From assembly GCF_018598185.1 (NCBI RefSeq), contig NZ_JAHESC010000009.1:107010-171009 (forward strand): 64,000 bases of DNA, written 5' to 3'. The notes under the pieces were generated by a model. The model ran no database searches. It was not told where the DNA came from and was given only the letters and a program-made list of their open reading frames with translations. Position 1 is the stretch's first letter. Every line of letters starts with the position of its first letter. The position numbers and the translations under genes were made by a program. Source of the stretch: Dawidia soli. Its GTDB lineage: Bacteria > Bacteroidota > Bacteroidia > Cytophagales > Cyclobacteriaceae. Shown here one piece after another: positions 52,438-60,578 of this stretch.

Positions 52438-53094
52438 TTACCTGAGTATATAATATCGCAAAGAGACCTGGAATATGCGATTCTGATTCATTTTAAGCTC
52501 CTCCACATCCCGGGGCGTGGGGCCTGTCGTGTAGAATGCCTTGGTGTTATAAACGAACCCATGGTAGTACTGTATGGCAATGCCCAAACGGCTTGCCGGC
52601 ATTACTTCCATGCCTGCCAGCGCGCCAATATCCACACTTTCAAACTCGCCGTAAATGCCCGGACCATCGCCCTTTACTTTGAAGCCAACTTGCGGACCGG
52701 CATAGACCGTTGCCCATTCAACCAGTTTGTAATCCAAGGTCACCGGCAGCGCGAGATAGTCCAGGCGATAAGACCTATCGCCGTCCTTAAGCTTCGCCCC
52801 CGCCTGCGAATAGCTCAAACCGGTGGACAATCCCCAGGTTGTGTTGAAGCTGTAGCCATAAAAAACGCCCAGGTGGAATCCTATCTTCGACTCCAGTTCA
52901 TCCGCGAAATAGTTCTTTTCCGCGTGAAGGCTCGATACATTCAGGCCGGCCGCGATGCCGACGCTATGACGACTTTCAGAATTTTGTGCGATCGAAGGAC
53001 AGGTGGCGGCCAGTAAGCTCATAAACGTTAACGCCACAACTGTTGACGTATGCAAAAATCCGGTCATGCAATGTTTCAATAGGTGAGCGCGCAA
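52438..53094 (-). CDS. PorT-like outer-membrane beta-barrel protein
   Basis: A 218-residue exported protein; a second Met at residue 10 may be the true start. Signal TVVALTFMSLLAATCPSIAQ. The mature part has barrel strands of the outer-membrane beta-barrel family: SVGIAAGLNVSSL, IGFHLGVFYGYSFN, WGLSTGLSYSQAGAKL, YLALPVTLDYKL, VYAGPQVGFKVKG and the terminal FQVSLRYYILR. It is in the same orientation as the next gene upstream. The function is unknown. Confidence 0.85.
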   Translation of the reverse strand: MRAHLLKHCMTGFLHTSTVVALTFMSLLAATCPSIAQNSESRHSVGIAAGLNVSSLHAEKNYFADELESKIGFHLGVFYGYSFNTTWGLSTGLSYSQAGAKLKDGDRSYRLDYLALPVTLDYKLVEWATVYAGPQVGFKVKGDGPGIYGEFESVDIGALAGMEVMPASRLGIAIQYYHGFVYNTKAFYTTGPTPRDVEELKMNQNRIFQVSLRYYILR

Positions 53095-53130
53095 GATATC
53101 AATAATTCGAAGACAGCCGGGGCAGGTGGA

Positions 53131-54744
53131 TTATAATCCGGGCAACTTTTTTCGGGCACGGCGAAAGACATACTCCACGCCAAAACGCGCACTGATCTTA
53201 TTCACACCCGGCAATTCCCCTTCGTACTCCAGCCGGTAAAGCCCCAGAATGGCGCCACGCAGATTACGTGTCACGTTAAAGCGCTTACCCAAGCCGAAAT
53301 AGCTGGCGTACGCATGATCCTGGACCGGCTCTGTGGTACCCGGCATGATCAACGCCGGGTCTATGTGCAGGCCTTCAAACTCACCATGTACAAAAACGCC
53401 TTTCCTGACCGCAAAGTCCCCGTAGGCCCGGCCGCCATAGGTCTTTAAGCCGCGCACGAACGTGTCCAAGTCTTTGTCAAACCCCAACCGGTACACAAAA
53501 CCCACGCCCGTCGTCAGGCGGGGCGACACCCGGTAGCCTGCCTGCAATGCCAGGTCGACCGAGACGTAGTCCCGCTTATACACCTGCCAGGTCATGCCCG
53601 GCACCAGCCGCTGGTAGAACTTCTTACCTTCCAGCTCCGTCGATTGCCTGGCAAACAACGCTTTCACTTTTTCCTTACCCGACAGTTTTTGCTTTGCATT
53701 CATGAGATCCTGCTGGGCTTTCTGAACTTTGTCGGCATGCCCGGCGATCTGTGCATTCGCTACGCTCTTCGCCTTGCGTTTGATCTCCTCCTGGATCAGC
53801 TTCTCATCGCGGTAACGCTGTATCAGCGACTGATATTTAGCCTGCTCGGCAGTCGCTTTTGTCAATTCTTTACTGGCCGCACGCACCGGCTTGATCGCCT
53901 GCGCATGCTCCTCGGCTTGCTTTGAAACAGCTTCCGTATCGCCGGCCTTTACTGCCTGTATGTCCTTTTCGTATTTGCCCGCCCCACCCAGCGCATGGTC
54001 GATGTCCTTGGTCTTCTCCGTCAGCTGCTGCACTTCTTTCAGCTCGCCGGGCGTCTCAGGAACAGCCTCTGTTACACTTTCTTTCACCTTATCGAAGCCC
54101 GGCACATCCACTTTCGGCGTCTCGACGCCCAACGCGTCCGCTCCTTGCCCGGTCACATCCGGCGATAGGCCTTTGCCCATCTCGGGTACCGAAGGCGCCT
54201 TGACCGCCGGCAATCCGGGCGTTTCAAGCCCCGGAATAGATGCGTCTGCCGGCACACCCGGCAACTGATTCCCGGGCAACGTGACGTCCTTTCCAACAAC
54301 CTCTTGTATTTTTGTCTCCGCCTTCTGCTGCAATACAGGCTGCGTCAGGCGCTGCTGCAGGCTGTCGGTCTTATGCTGTACCGACCGCTGCCATTCCGCC
54401 GGCTTGTCTGTGATAGCGTCGATCCGTTGCGTAACAGTGTCGCCCGCATGCTGCAGACGGCCCGACGCGGTGTTTGCTTTTTGCTTCAGGGATTGGAGCG
54501 TATCGGCGGCGGTTGGGCCCTTCGGCAGCGTATCACGCTGCGCCAACCCCGGGTTTAATGAATCCAGTCCGGCGTCTGTTACCGAGTCGGCTTTTGCGGT
54601 TGTCTTTCGCAACAAAGCACGTGCTCTCCCGGTCACACCCGGACCGCCGTCGTGACGCACACTATCCTGTGCGTATAGTGAGGCTACCGCCAGGAGAAAA
54701 AACAGTATGGAAAGTATTTTATGCAAACGAATGCCGCTATTCAA
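53131..54744 (-). CDS. Exported protein: Pro/Gly region, coiled coil, beta-barrel-like C-terminus
   Basis: A 537-residue protein with signal LSILFFLLAVASLYA. Residues about 30-150 are charged and helical. Residues about 150-245 carry repeated Pro/Gly turns (GVPADASIPGLETPGLP). A Lys/Gln/Glu-rich coiled coil spans about 245-370. The last 160 residues have alternating beta strands (VSVDLALQAGYRVSPR, TTGVGFVYRLGF, KISARFGVEYVFRRA) that resemble a barrel ending. I do not recognise a named family. It may tie the periplasm to the outer membrane (inference). Confidence 0.7.
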   Translation of the reverse strand: MNSGIRLHKILSILFFLLAVASLYAQDSVRHDGGPGVTGRARALLRKTTAKADSVTDAGLDSLNPGLAQRDTLPKGPTAADTLQSLKQKANTASGRLQHAGDTVTQRIDAITDKPAEWQRSVQHKTDSLQQRLTQPVLQQKAETKIQEVVGKDVTLPGNQLPGVPADASIPGLETPGLPAVKAPSVPEMGKGLSPDVTGQGADALGVETPKVDVPGFDKVKESVTEAVPETPGELKEVQQLTEKTKDIDHALGGAGKYEKDIQAVKAGDTEAVSKQAEEHAQAIKPVRAASKELTKATAEQAKYQSLIQRYRDEKLIQEEIKRKAKSVANAQIAGHADKVQKAQQDLMNAKQKLSGKEKVKALFARQSTELEGKKFYQRLVPGMTWQVYKRDYVSVDLALQAGYRVSPRLTTGVGFVYRLGFDKDLDTFVRGLKTYGGRAYGDFAVRKGVFVHGEFEGLHIDPALIMPGTTEPVQDHAYASYFGLGKRFNVTRNLRGAILGLYRLEYEGELPGVNKISARFGVEYVFRRARKKLPGL

Positions 54745-54852
54745 GCTAAATCACCATCAACGAGAGGCATAGTGGTAACGGGCAGGTCCGTCATACCATT
54801 CTCCAGTCAGGTTAGTACCACAAAAATAACACAAACTCCGCTTATCCCAACA

Positions 54853-55134
54853 CTAATACTCCCGGAATACTTCGTCCTCGTAGCACCACGCCCACCGCTC
54901 GCCCGGTTCGGCCGAAATTGCTACCGGGTGCCCCGCGCTGGCCGCATGCTTCGATGCGTGGCGGGCCGGCGACGAGTCGCAGCAAAGCGTCGCACCGCAC
55001 GTCTGACAGGTGCGCAGGTGCAGCCATTGCCCGCCTGCCTTCACACATTCCTCGCACACGTGGCCTTGCGGGGCCTTGATATCCGTCTCCTTCCAGTTGC
55101 GCAAATGATCGCACCAAGCTTGTTCCTTCGCCAT
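54853..55134 (-). CDS. UBP-type zinc-finger protein
   Basis: A 93-residue protein made almost only of a ZnF-UBP domain. Metal ligands: CDHL, CEEC, HLRTCQTCG, CCDSS and HASKHAASAGH, ending in AWCYEDEVF. In eukaryotes the domain binds the ubiquitin C-terminus; in bacteria, where ubiquitin is absent, its ligand is unknown. It directly follows the REC-flavoprotein gene (1-base gap) and so belongs to this signalling cluster. Confidence 0.9.
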   Translation of the reverse strand: MAKEQAWCDHLRNWKETDIKAPQGHVCEECVKAGGQWLHLRTCQTCGATLCCDSSPARHASKHAASAGHPVAISAEPGERWAWCYEDEVFREY

Positions 55135-55135
55135 A

Positions 55136-56797
55136 TCAGTTTTCGGAAAGGTATTCGTGAATGAATTTGATCGCCATGGCCCCCTCGCCTACCGCCGAGG
55201 CTACCCGGTTCATCGCCCCCGACCGCACGTCGCCCGCCGCAAATATGCCCGGGCTACAGGTTTCCAGCAGGTACGGCTCCCGGCCCAGCTTCCACGACTT
55301 CTTGAAGTCGTCATACTTGAACAGGTCCCGGCCGGTCTCGATAAATCCTTTGCTGTCCTTGATGATGTCCAGCTCGATCCAGTCCGTGACAGGCCGCGCC
55401 CCGATAAAGATAAACAGCGCCACGGCCTTCTCGGTACGCTCCGCGCCCGTCTTAAGATCCTGTAAAGTCACTTCTTCCAGCCGCTCCGAGCCGCCCAGGC
55501 GGGTAATGACCGAGCACGGCACCACCTCGATGTTGGGCGTACCCTTGATCTGCTCGATCAGGTAATGCGACATCGACTCCGTCAGCGACGGCCGGCGGAT
55601 CACGATATATACCTTGCGCGCAAACGTCGACAGATACATCGCCGCCTGCCCCGCCGAGTTTCCGCCTCCGACGACATATACATCTTGCTCTTTACACGCA
55701 TGTGCTTCCGTCGTGGCTGAGCCATAATACACACCGGCGCCGGTAAACCGCTCTACGTCGGCGGCCTCGAGTGTGCGGTAGTCCACCCCCGTCGTAACAA
55801 TAATGCTGCGCGTATTGAGCGTACTGCCGTCGCTCAGCGTAATGATCTTATAACCGTCTTTCAACGCAATGTTCACCACCTCCAGCGGCGAGATCACTTC
55901 CACCCCAAACCGGGTTGCCTGCGATAACGCCCGCCGCGACAGTTCGGCGCCGCTCAGGCCGTTGGGGAAGCCTAAATAATTCTCGATGCGCGAGCTGGTG
56001 CCCGCCTGGCCGCCAGGTGCCCGCTTTTCAATCAGTGCCGTATTCAACCCTTCCGATCCGCCATATACCGCGGCCGCCAGACCCGCCGGCCCCGCTCCGA
56101 TGATGGTTACGTCGTACATGGGCTTGGTGGCCTTGGCGCGCATGCCGGTCTTCTCGCCGATGTCGCGCGTGCTGGGACTGCGCTGCACCACACCGTCTTC
56201 GAAGAATACGGCTGGCAGATCTTTGGTTTCAAGGTTGTTCAACGTCATGAGCTCTTTTGCCTCCGGATTCGCCTCGATGTCCAGCCACTGGTATGGGATC
56301 AGGTTGCCGGAAAAGAAATCTTTGATCTCGTGCGAACGCGGCGACCATTGATACCCCACGATCCGGATCCCCTTGAACGGCGGCACGTGTGTGCTCTGCC
56401 ACTCTTCCAACTGGTCGTTCAGCACCGGGTACAACCGTTCCTCCGGCGGGTCCCATGGCTTCATGAGGTAATAGTCCAGCTGCACCTCGTTGATCGCGCG
56501 GATGGCCGCGTCGGTATCCGAATATGCCGTCAGCAAAATGCGCTTAGCCTCGGGGAAATAGTCTTTTGCCTGCCGCAGAAACTCGACGCCCAGCATCTCG
56601 GGCATGCGCTGGTCCGACAGAAACATCGCCACCGTCTCGCGTTTGTTGCGCAGGTCGTTTAGCGACGCCAGCGCTTCGTTCGCCGACGGCGTACTCAGGA
56701 TGCGGTACTCCTTGCCATACACATTCCGCACATCGCGCACAATGGTGCGCAGTACCTGCGCGTCGTCATCAACAATAAAAAGTATTGGTTTTGTCAT
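55136..56797 (-). CDS. Fused response regulator / thioredoxin-reductase-like flavoprotein without redox cysteines
   Basis: A 553-residue fusion. Residues 1-125 form a REC receiver (FIVDDDAQVLRTIVRD, MFLSDQRMPEMLGVEFL, RILLTAYSD). About 140-215 is a glutaredoxin/thioredoxin-like domain in which the usual CPYC position reads SPRS (152-155). From residue 227 a thioredoxin-reductase-type module has the FAD motif VTIIGAGPAGLAAAVYG and NADPH motif VVGGGNSAGQAAM. The CATC site of TrxB aligns exactly with SATT (360-363), 17 residues before GGGN. Both disulfide sites are thus lost, so it cannot be a normal thioredoxin reductase. It may sense or move electrons another way, switched by phosphorylation (inference). 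Confidence 0.9.
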   Translation of the reverse strand: MTKPILFIVDDDAQVLRTIVRDVRNVYGKEYRILSTPSANEALASLNDLRNKRETVAMFLSDQRMPEMLGVEFLRQAKDYFPEAKRILLTAYSDTDAAIRAINEVQLDYYLMKPWDPPEERLYPVLNDQLEEWQSTHVPPFKGIRIVGYQWSPRSHEIKDFFSGNLIPYQWLDIEANPEAKELMTLNNLETKDLPAVFFEDGVVQRSPSTRDIGEKTGMRAKATKPMYDVTIIGAGPAGLAAAVYGGSEGLNTALIEKRAPGGQAGTSSRIENYLGFPNGLSGAELSRRALSQATRFGVEVISPLEVVNIALKDGYKIITLSDGSTLNTRSIIVTTGVDYRTLEAADVERFTGAGVYYGSATTEAHACKEQDVYVVGGGNSAGQAAMYLSTFARKVYIVIRRPSLTESMSHYLIEQIKGTPNIEVVPCSVITRLGGSERLEEVTLQDLKTGAERTEKAVALFIFIGARPVTDWIELDIIKDSKGFIETGRDLFKYDDFKKSWKLGREPYLLETCSPGIFAAGDVRSGAMNRVASAVGEGAMAIKFIHEYLSEN

Positions 56798-56818
56798 GTC
56801 ACGTTAAATCTTGGATCA

Positions 56819-58228
56819 CTACCCGATCGGGAAGCATACACTAAACTCCGTACGGCCGGGAACGCTCTTCACCTCCAGCTTGCCGGCATGCTGGGTGATG
56901 ATCTGTCGCACCACCTCCAGGCCCATGCCCGTACCCTTGCCTACCGGTTTGGTCGTAAAGAAGGGCTCGAATATTTTGTCCTGGATGTCAGCCGGTATGC
57001 CCGGACCGTTGTCAATGATGTATACTACGATCGATTCGCGGCTTCGTTGCGTGCGGATCTCCAAAACATTGCCCGTCCGGCCCTCCATCGCGTCGATGGC
57101 GTTGTCGATCAGGTTCGTCCACACCTGGTTCATCGGACCTACAAAGATATTGACCGCCGGCAATCCTTCCTCAAATTCCAGCTTGAGCTGGATCTGGCTG
57201 TGCTTGATCTTGTGGTTGAGCAACGTCAGCGTCGTCTGGATCCCCGCGTGAATGTCCACACGCTGTTTCACCGGCGCCTGGTCCATGTGGGTATAGCTCT
57301 TGATCGACGATACCAGCGTATTGATGCGGCGCGAAGCCTCCTGAATTTCATTCACCAGCCGTTCCGTGATCAGCACCTGGTTCATCCAGTGGATCACGGG
57401 GGGGATATCCGTCGGGCGCAACAGCGAACGCAGCGACTCGAGGTCTTCTTCGATAAAATCAAAATCGGTAAACGTGGCCGCGGCTTCCGCGGAATGGTCC
57501 ACGCCGTTCCGTTCCAGCCAGTCGGCCAGGGCATCTTCACGCTCCGAGCGCTCCATCATCGACAGGCCGTGCGTGTCGCCATGCCGCGCTTTGAACAACA
57601 CCAGACCGTTGACGTGGTCTACCACCTCGTCCGACACACAGATCTTGATCACCGCCTTGAGCCGCTCCGGCCCCATGGAAAAATGCCGCTTCAGCTCATG
57701 GGCGTTGCGCACCACCGCCGCCGACGGGTTGTTCAGCTCGTGTGCCAGGCCCGCCGAGAGCTTGCCCAGCGCCATGATCTTGTCGTCCTGCTGCTGTTGC
57801 CGTGTAAAATCGCGGATGCGATCCATCATCACGTGCACCAGAGCCGTGGTCAGCTCGGGTTGGCCCGCGATCATCTCGGGAAACTTCTCCCGTGGCAGCC
57901 GCAGCAGCACCGTGTCGCCCGCCGCATAGGCATCGCCCACCGCCGCTTTCATCCGCGAGTACGGCAACAGGCCGGTGATCTCACCCTTTTCAAACACCCC
58001 GAGGTGCTTGACGCCACCCGCCTGCGGAATAAAGATCGACAGGCCGCCCTGTAGCACGACCGTCAGCGCCACGATCTCATCGCCCCTGCTAAAGCACTTC
58101 TCTCCATCGGCGTAGGTTTCCAGTACGCCCTGCTCCGCCAACCAGTCCAGCTGCGCCGGCGGCACTTCGGCCAGTTCCGGCACATGTCCCGTTAACTGAG
58201 CGGCAATTTCTGCTTTTGTCATCTCCAT
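56819..58228 (-). CDS. Histidine kinase with N-terminal cyclic-nucleotide-binding domain
   Basis: A 469-residue soluble kinase. Residues about 20-140 form a Crp-type cNMP-binding domain (VLETYADGEKCFSRGDEIVA). The HisKA helix has the phosphorylated His163 in GLAHELNNPSAAV. The ATPase domain has N box TNLIDNAIDAMEGR, G1 DNGPGIPADIQDKIFEPF and G2 GTGMGLEVV. There is no membrane segment. The REC-flavoprotein starts 21 bases downstream, so it is the likely phospho-acceptor. The ligand of the N-terminal domain is not known. Confidence 0.93.
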   Translation of the reverse strand: MEMTKAEIAAQLTGHVPELAEVPPAQLDWLAEQGVLETYADGEKCFSRGDEIVALTVVLQGGLSIFIPQAGGVKHLGVFEKGEITGLLPYSRMKAAVGDAYAAGDTVLLRLPREKFPEMIAGQPELTTALVHVMMDRIRDFTRQQQQDDKIMALGKLSAGLAHELNNPSAAVVRNAHELKRHFSMGPERLKAVIKICVSDEVVDHVNGLVLFKARHGDTHGLSMMERSEREDALADWLERNGVDHSAEAAATFTDFDFIEEDLESLRSLLRPTDIPPVIHWMNQVLITERLVNEIQEASRRINTLVSSIKSYTHMDQAPVKQRVDIHAGIQTTLTLLNHKIKHSQIQLKLEFEEGLPAVNIFVGPMNQVWTNLIDNAIDAMEGRTGNVLEIRTQRSRESIVVYIIDNGPGIPADIQDKIFEPFFTTKPVGKGTGMGLEVVRQIITQHAGKLEVKSVPGRTEFSVCFPIG

Positions 58229-58388
58229 TTTTTACTCCGTCGATCGTAGACCTCTAATCGTCTGAGGGTCATAAAAGTATGCCGAAATTTCCCGTTTATA
58301 CAATGATCGGGCACACTATTTTAGCATCTTGCCGAAGCAGATCGCGAACATTTCCGATCTTCTATCGGTTTTTACTTTTTCACCACCC

Positions 58389-59540
58389 ATGCACCAAAGG
58401 TTCACCACCGTCCGGCGTCACACAGAAGACATCTGCCAACCGCTGCAAACAGAAGATTATGTCGTACAACCGGTTACGGATGTGAGCCCGCCCAAGTGGC
58501 ACCTCGCCCACACCACCTGGTTTTGGGAAGAATTTGTGCTGGCCAGGCACCAGCCAGGCTACAAGCGCTTCCACCCGCGCTACGCATTTCTCTTCAACAG
58601 CTACTACGACAGTGTCGGCGAGCGGGTGCTGCGCCTGCACCGCGGTAACATGTCGCGCCCTACGGTAGCCGAGATCCTGGAGTATCGCCATTATATTACC
58701 GACCAAATGACGCGCTTCCTGGAAAACGTGCCCGACAATCTGCACGGATTGATCGAGATTGGCCTCAACCACGAGCAACAACACCAGGAATTGCTGTATA
58801 CCGACATCAAATACGTCCTCGGCCACAACCCGCTGTTTCCACCGTACGATCCGGACTTCCGTGAAACGCCGGCCGTAGCAGCAACCCCTGGATTCACCGA
58901 GATGCCCGAGGGACGCTACGCCATCGGGCACACCGGTGCCGGTTTTTCGTTCGACAACGAGCACGCCGCGCACGAGCAGTTCCTGCTTCCCTATACTATC
59001 AGCAACACGCTTGTAACGAACGCCGAGTATTTGGCGTTCATGACAGATAAGGGCTATGAAACGTCGCAGTGGTGGCACAGCGATGGGTGGGCGTGGGTAA
59101 AGGAGCACAACGTGAACAGCCCGCTCTATTGGCACTACATCGACGGCCGCTGGCATCGCTATGCGTTATCGGGACTACAGGAAATCCCGATGGACGAGCC
59201 GGTCACCCACATCAGCTGGTACGAGGCTGCCGCGTTCGCGGAATGGAAAGACATGCGTTTGCCCACGGAGTTTGAATGGGAAGCCGCCGCCAGCAAGATC
59301 GCCTGGGGCCAGCGTTGGGAGCATACGAACAGTGCCTACCTGGCCTATCCCGGCTACCGCAAGCCGCCCGGCGCGATCGGCGAATACAACGGTAAGTTTA
59401 TGATCAATCAAATGGTGCTGCGCGGGGCATCGGTGGCGACACCGGCCGGCCACAGCCGCGACACCTATCGTAACTTTTTCCACCCGAGCTTGCAATGGCA
59501 GTTCAACGGCATCAGGCTCTGTAAAAAACAAACATGGTAA
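58389..59540 (+). CDS. egtB: Ergothioneine sulfoxide synthase EgtB
   Basis: A protein of about 383 residues. The frame also allows a TTG at 58329, but the ATG at 58389 (MHQRFTTVRRHTEDICQPL) fits EgtB best. The N-terminal DinB-like domain has VSPPKWHLAHTTWFWEEF and the iron site NHEQQHQE (H128, H132, E134). The C-terminal formylglycine-generating-enzyme-like domain ends HPSLQWQFNGIRLCK. EgtB joins hercynine to gamma-glutamylcysteine or cysteine using O2. It overlaps egtD by 7 bases (ATGGTAA). No egtA, egtC or egtE lies next to it. Confidence 0.95.
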   Translation: MHQRFTTVRRHTEDICQPLQTEDYVVQPVTDVSPPKWHLAHTTWFWEEFVLARHQPGYKRFHPRYAFLFNSYYDSVGERVLRLHRGNMSRPTVAEILEYRHYITDQMTRFLENVPDNLHGLIEIGLNHEQQHQELLYTDIKYVLGHNPLFPPYDPDFRETPAVAATPGFTEMPEGRYAIGHTGAGFSFDNEHAAHEQFLLPYTISNTLVTNAEYLAFMTDKGYETSQWWHSDGWAWVKEHNVNSPLYWHYIDGRWHRYALSGLQEIPMDEPVTHISWYEAAAFAEWKDMRLPTEFEWEAAASKIAWGQRWEHTNSAYLAYPGYRKPPGAIGEYNGKFMINQMVLRGASVATPAGHSRDTYRNFFHPSLQWQFNGIRLCKKQTW

Positions 59541-60499
59541 TACTCGAAAAGAACATCGCCCAAATGGCCGCTGCCGTCATGGCAGGACTGGCCCGCAAAC
59601 CCAAGCAACTCCCCAGCTGGTTGTTTTACGACGAGCAGGGTGACGCTATTTTTCAATCCATCATGCGCATGCCCGAGTATTACCCCACGCGCTGCGAGTA
59701 TGAGATCTTCCAACGCCAGAAGGAAGCCATCCGCCAGCAATTCACCGTCGCGGGCACACCCTTCCGCCTCGTAGAGCTGGGCGCCGGCGACGGCCTCAAG
59801 ACCGAGCTGCTGCTCAAACATTTCCTGGATCAGCACACAGACTTCTCGTACTGGCCCACCGACATCTCCCCCAACGTACTGGCCATCCTGCAGGAGCGTT
59901 TGGAACATGCGTTGCCGGCACTCTCCGTCAACCCGATCGCCCAACGCCACGAAGACGCACTGCGTACCGTCGCCGCCGACCGTGAGCATCGCCACATCTT
60001 TATGTTCCTCGGCGCCAACATTGGCAACTACAGCCTGCTGGAAGCACAGGCCTTTGTCAACAACCTGGCCGGCGCCATGCATGCGGGTGATTTATTATTG
60101 ATGGGCTTCGACCTCAAAAAAGACCCGCGCGTGATCCAAGCGGCCTACGACGACCCCCACGGCATCACCCGCGCCTTCAACCTCAACCTGCTGACACGCC
60201 TCAACCGCGACCTCGGCGCCGACTTCGACCTCGACGCCTTCGAGCATGCCCCCTATTACGACCCCGAAACCGGCGCCGCCAAAAGCTACCTCGTCAGCCT
60301 GCGCCACCAGGACGTACACATCGAAGCCACCCACCAGACGATACATTTCGACGCCTGGGAAACCATCCACACCGAAGTCTCCCTCAAGTACGACCTCGCC
60401 ACCATCGAAACCCTCGCCCGCAAAGCGAACCTGGAGATCGTCCGCCACTTCGCCGACAGCAAAGACTATTTCCGCGACGTACTCTTCCGAAAACCCTGA
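59534..60499 (+). CDS. egtD: L-histidine N-alpha-methyltransferase EgtD
   Basis: A 321-residue SAM-dependent methyltransferase of the EgtD family. Motifs: KQLPSWLFYDEQGDAIFQ, YYPTRCEYEIFQ, the SAM site LVELGAGDGLKTELLL and FMFLGANIGNY. It converts histidine to hercynine (trimethylhistidine), the substrate of EgtB. Start and length are typical. The stop is followed by a complex hairpin region shared with the convergent transporter operon. Confidence 0.96.
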   Translation: MVILEKNIAQMAAAVMAGLARKPKQLPSWLFYDEQGDAIFQSIMRMPEYYPTRCEYEIFQRQKEAIRQQFTVAGTPFRLVELGAGDGLKTELLLKHFLDQHTDFSYWPTDISPNVLAILQERLEHALPALSVNPIAQRHEDALRTVAADREHRHIFMFLGANIGNYSLLEAQAFVNNLAGAMHAGDLLLMGFDLKKDPRVIQAAYDDPHGITRAFNLNLLTRLNRDLGADFDLDAFEHAPYYDPETGAAKSYLVSLRHQDVHIEATHQTIHFDAWETIHTEVSLKYDLATIETLARKANLEIVRHFADSKDYFRDVLFRKP

Positions 60500-60504
60500 C
60501 AAGA

Positions 60505-60578
60505 ACAGAGCGAGTGTGAGAGCGAAGAAAAAACAGAGTGAGCATGTTCGCTCTCGGTCTCACACTCACTCTGTTTTT
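60505..60578. terminator. Complex bidirectional terminator with alternative stems
   Basis: acagagcgagtgtgag (60505-60520) can pair with ctcacactcactctgt (60559-60574) with one mismatch. Alternatively, aaaaacagagtgag (60529-60542) pairs perfectly with ctcactctgttttt (60565-60578). It separates egtD from the convergent ABC transporter genes. Confidence 0.7.

Noticed and set aside
52300..53016. A 238-codon open frame on the plus strand
   Set aside because: It is antisense to the PorT-like barrel gene, which has a signal peptide and proper strand pattern.
55136..56797. Calling the fusion a working thioredoxin-disulfide reductase
   Set aside because: The CATC site is SATT and the glutaredoxin-like CPYC site is SPRS, so the usual chemistry is impossible.
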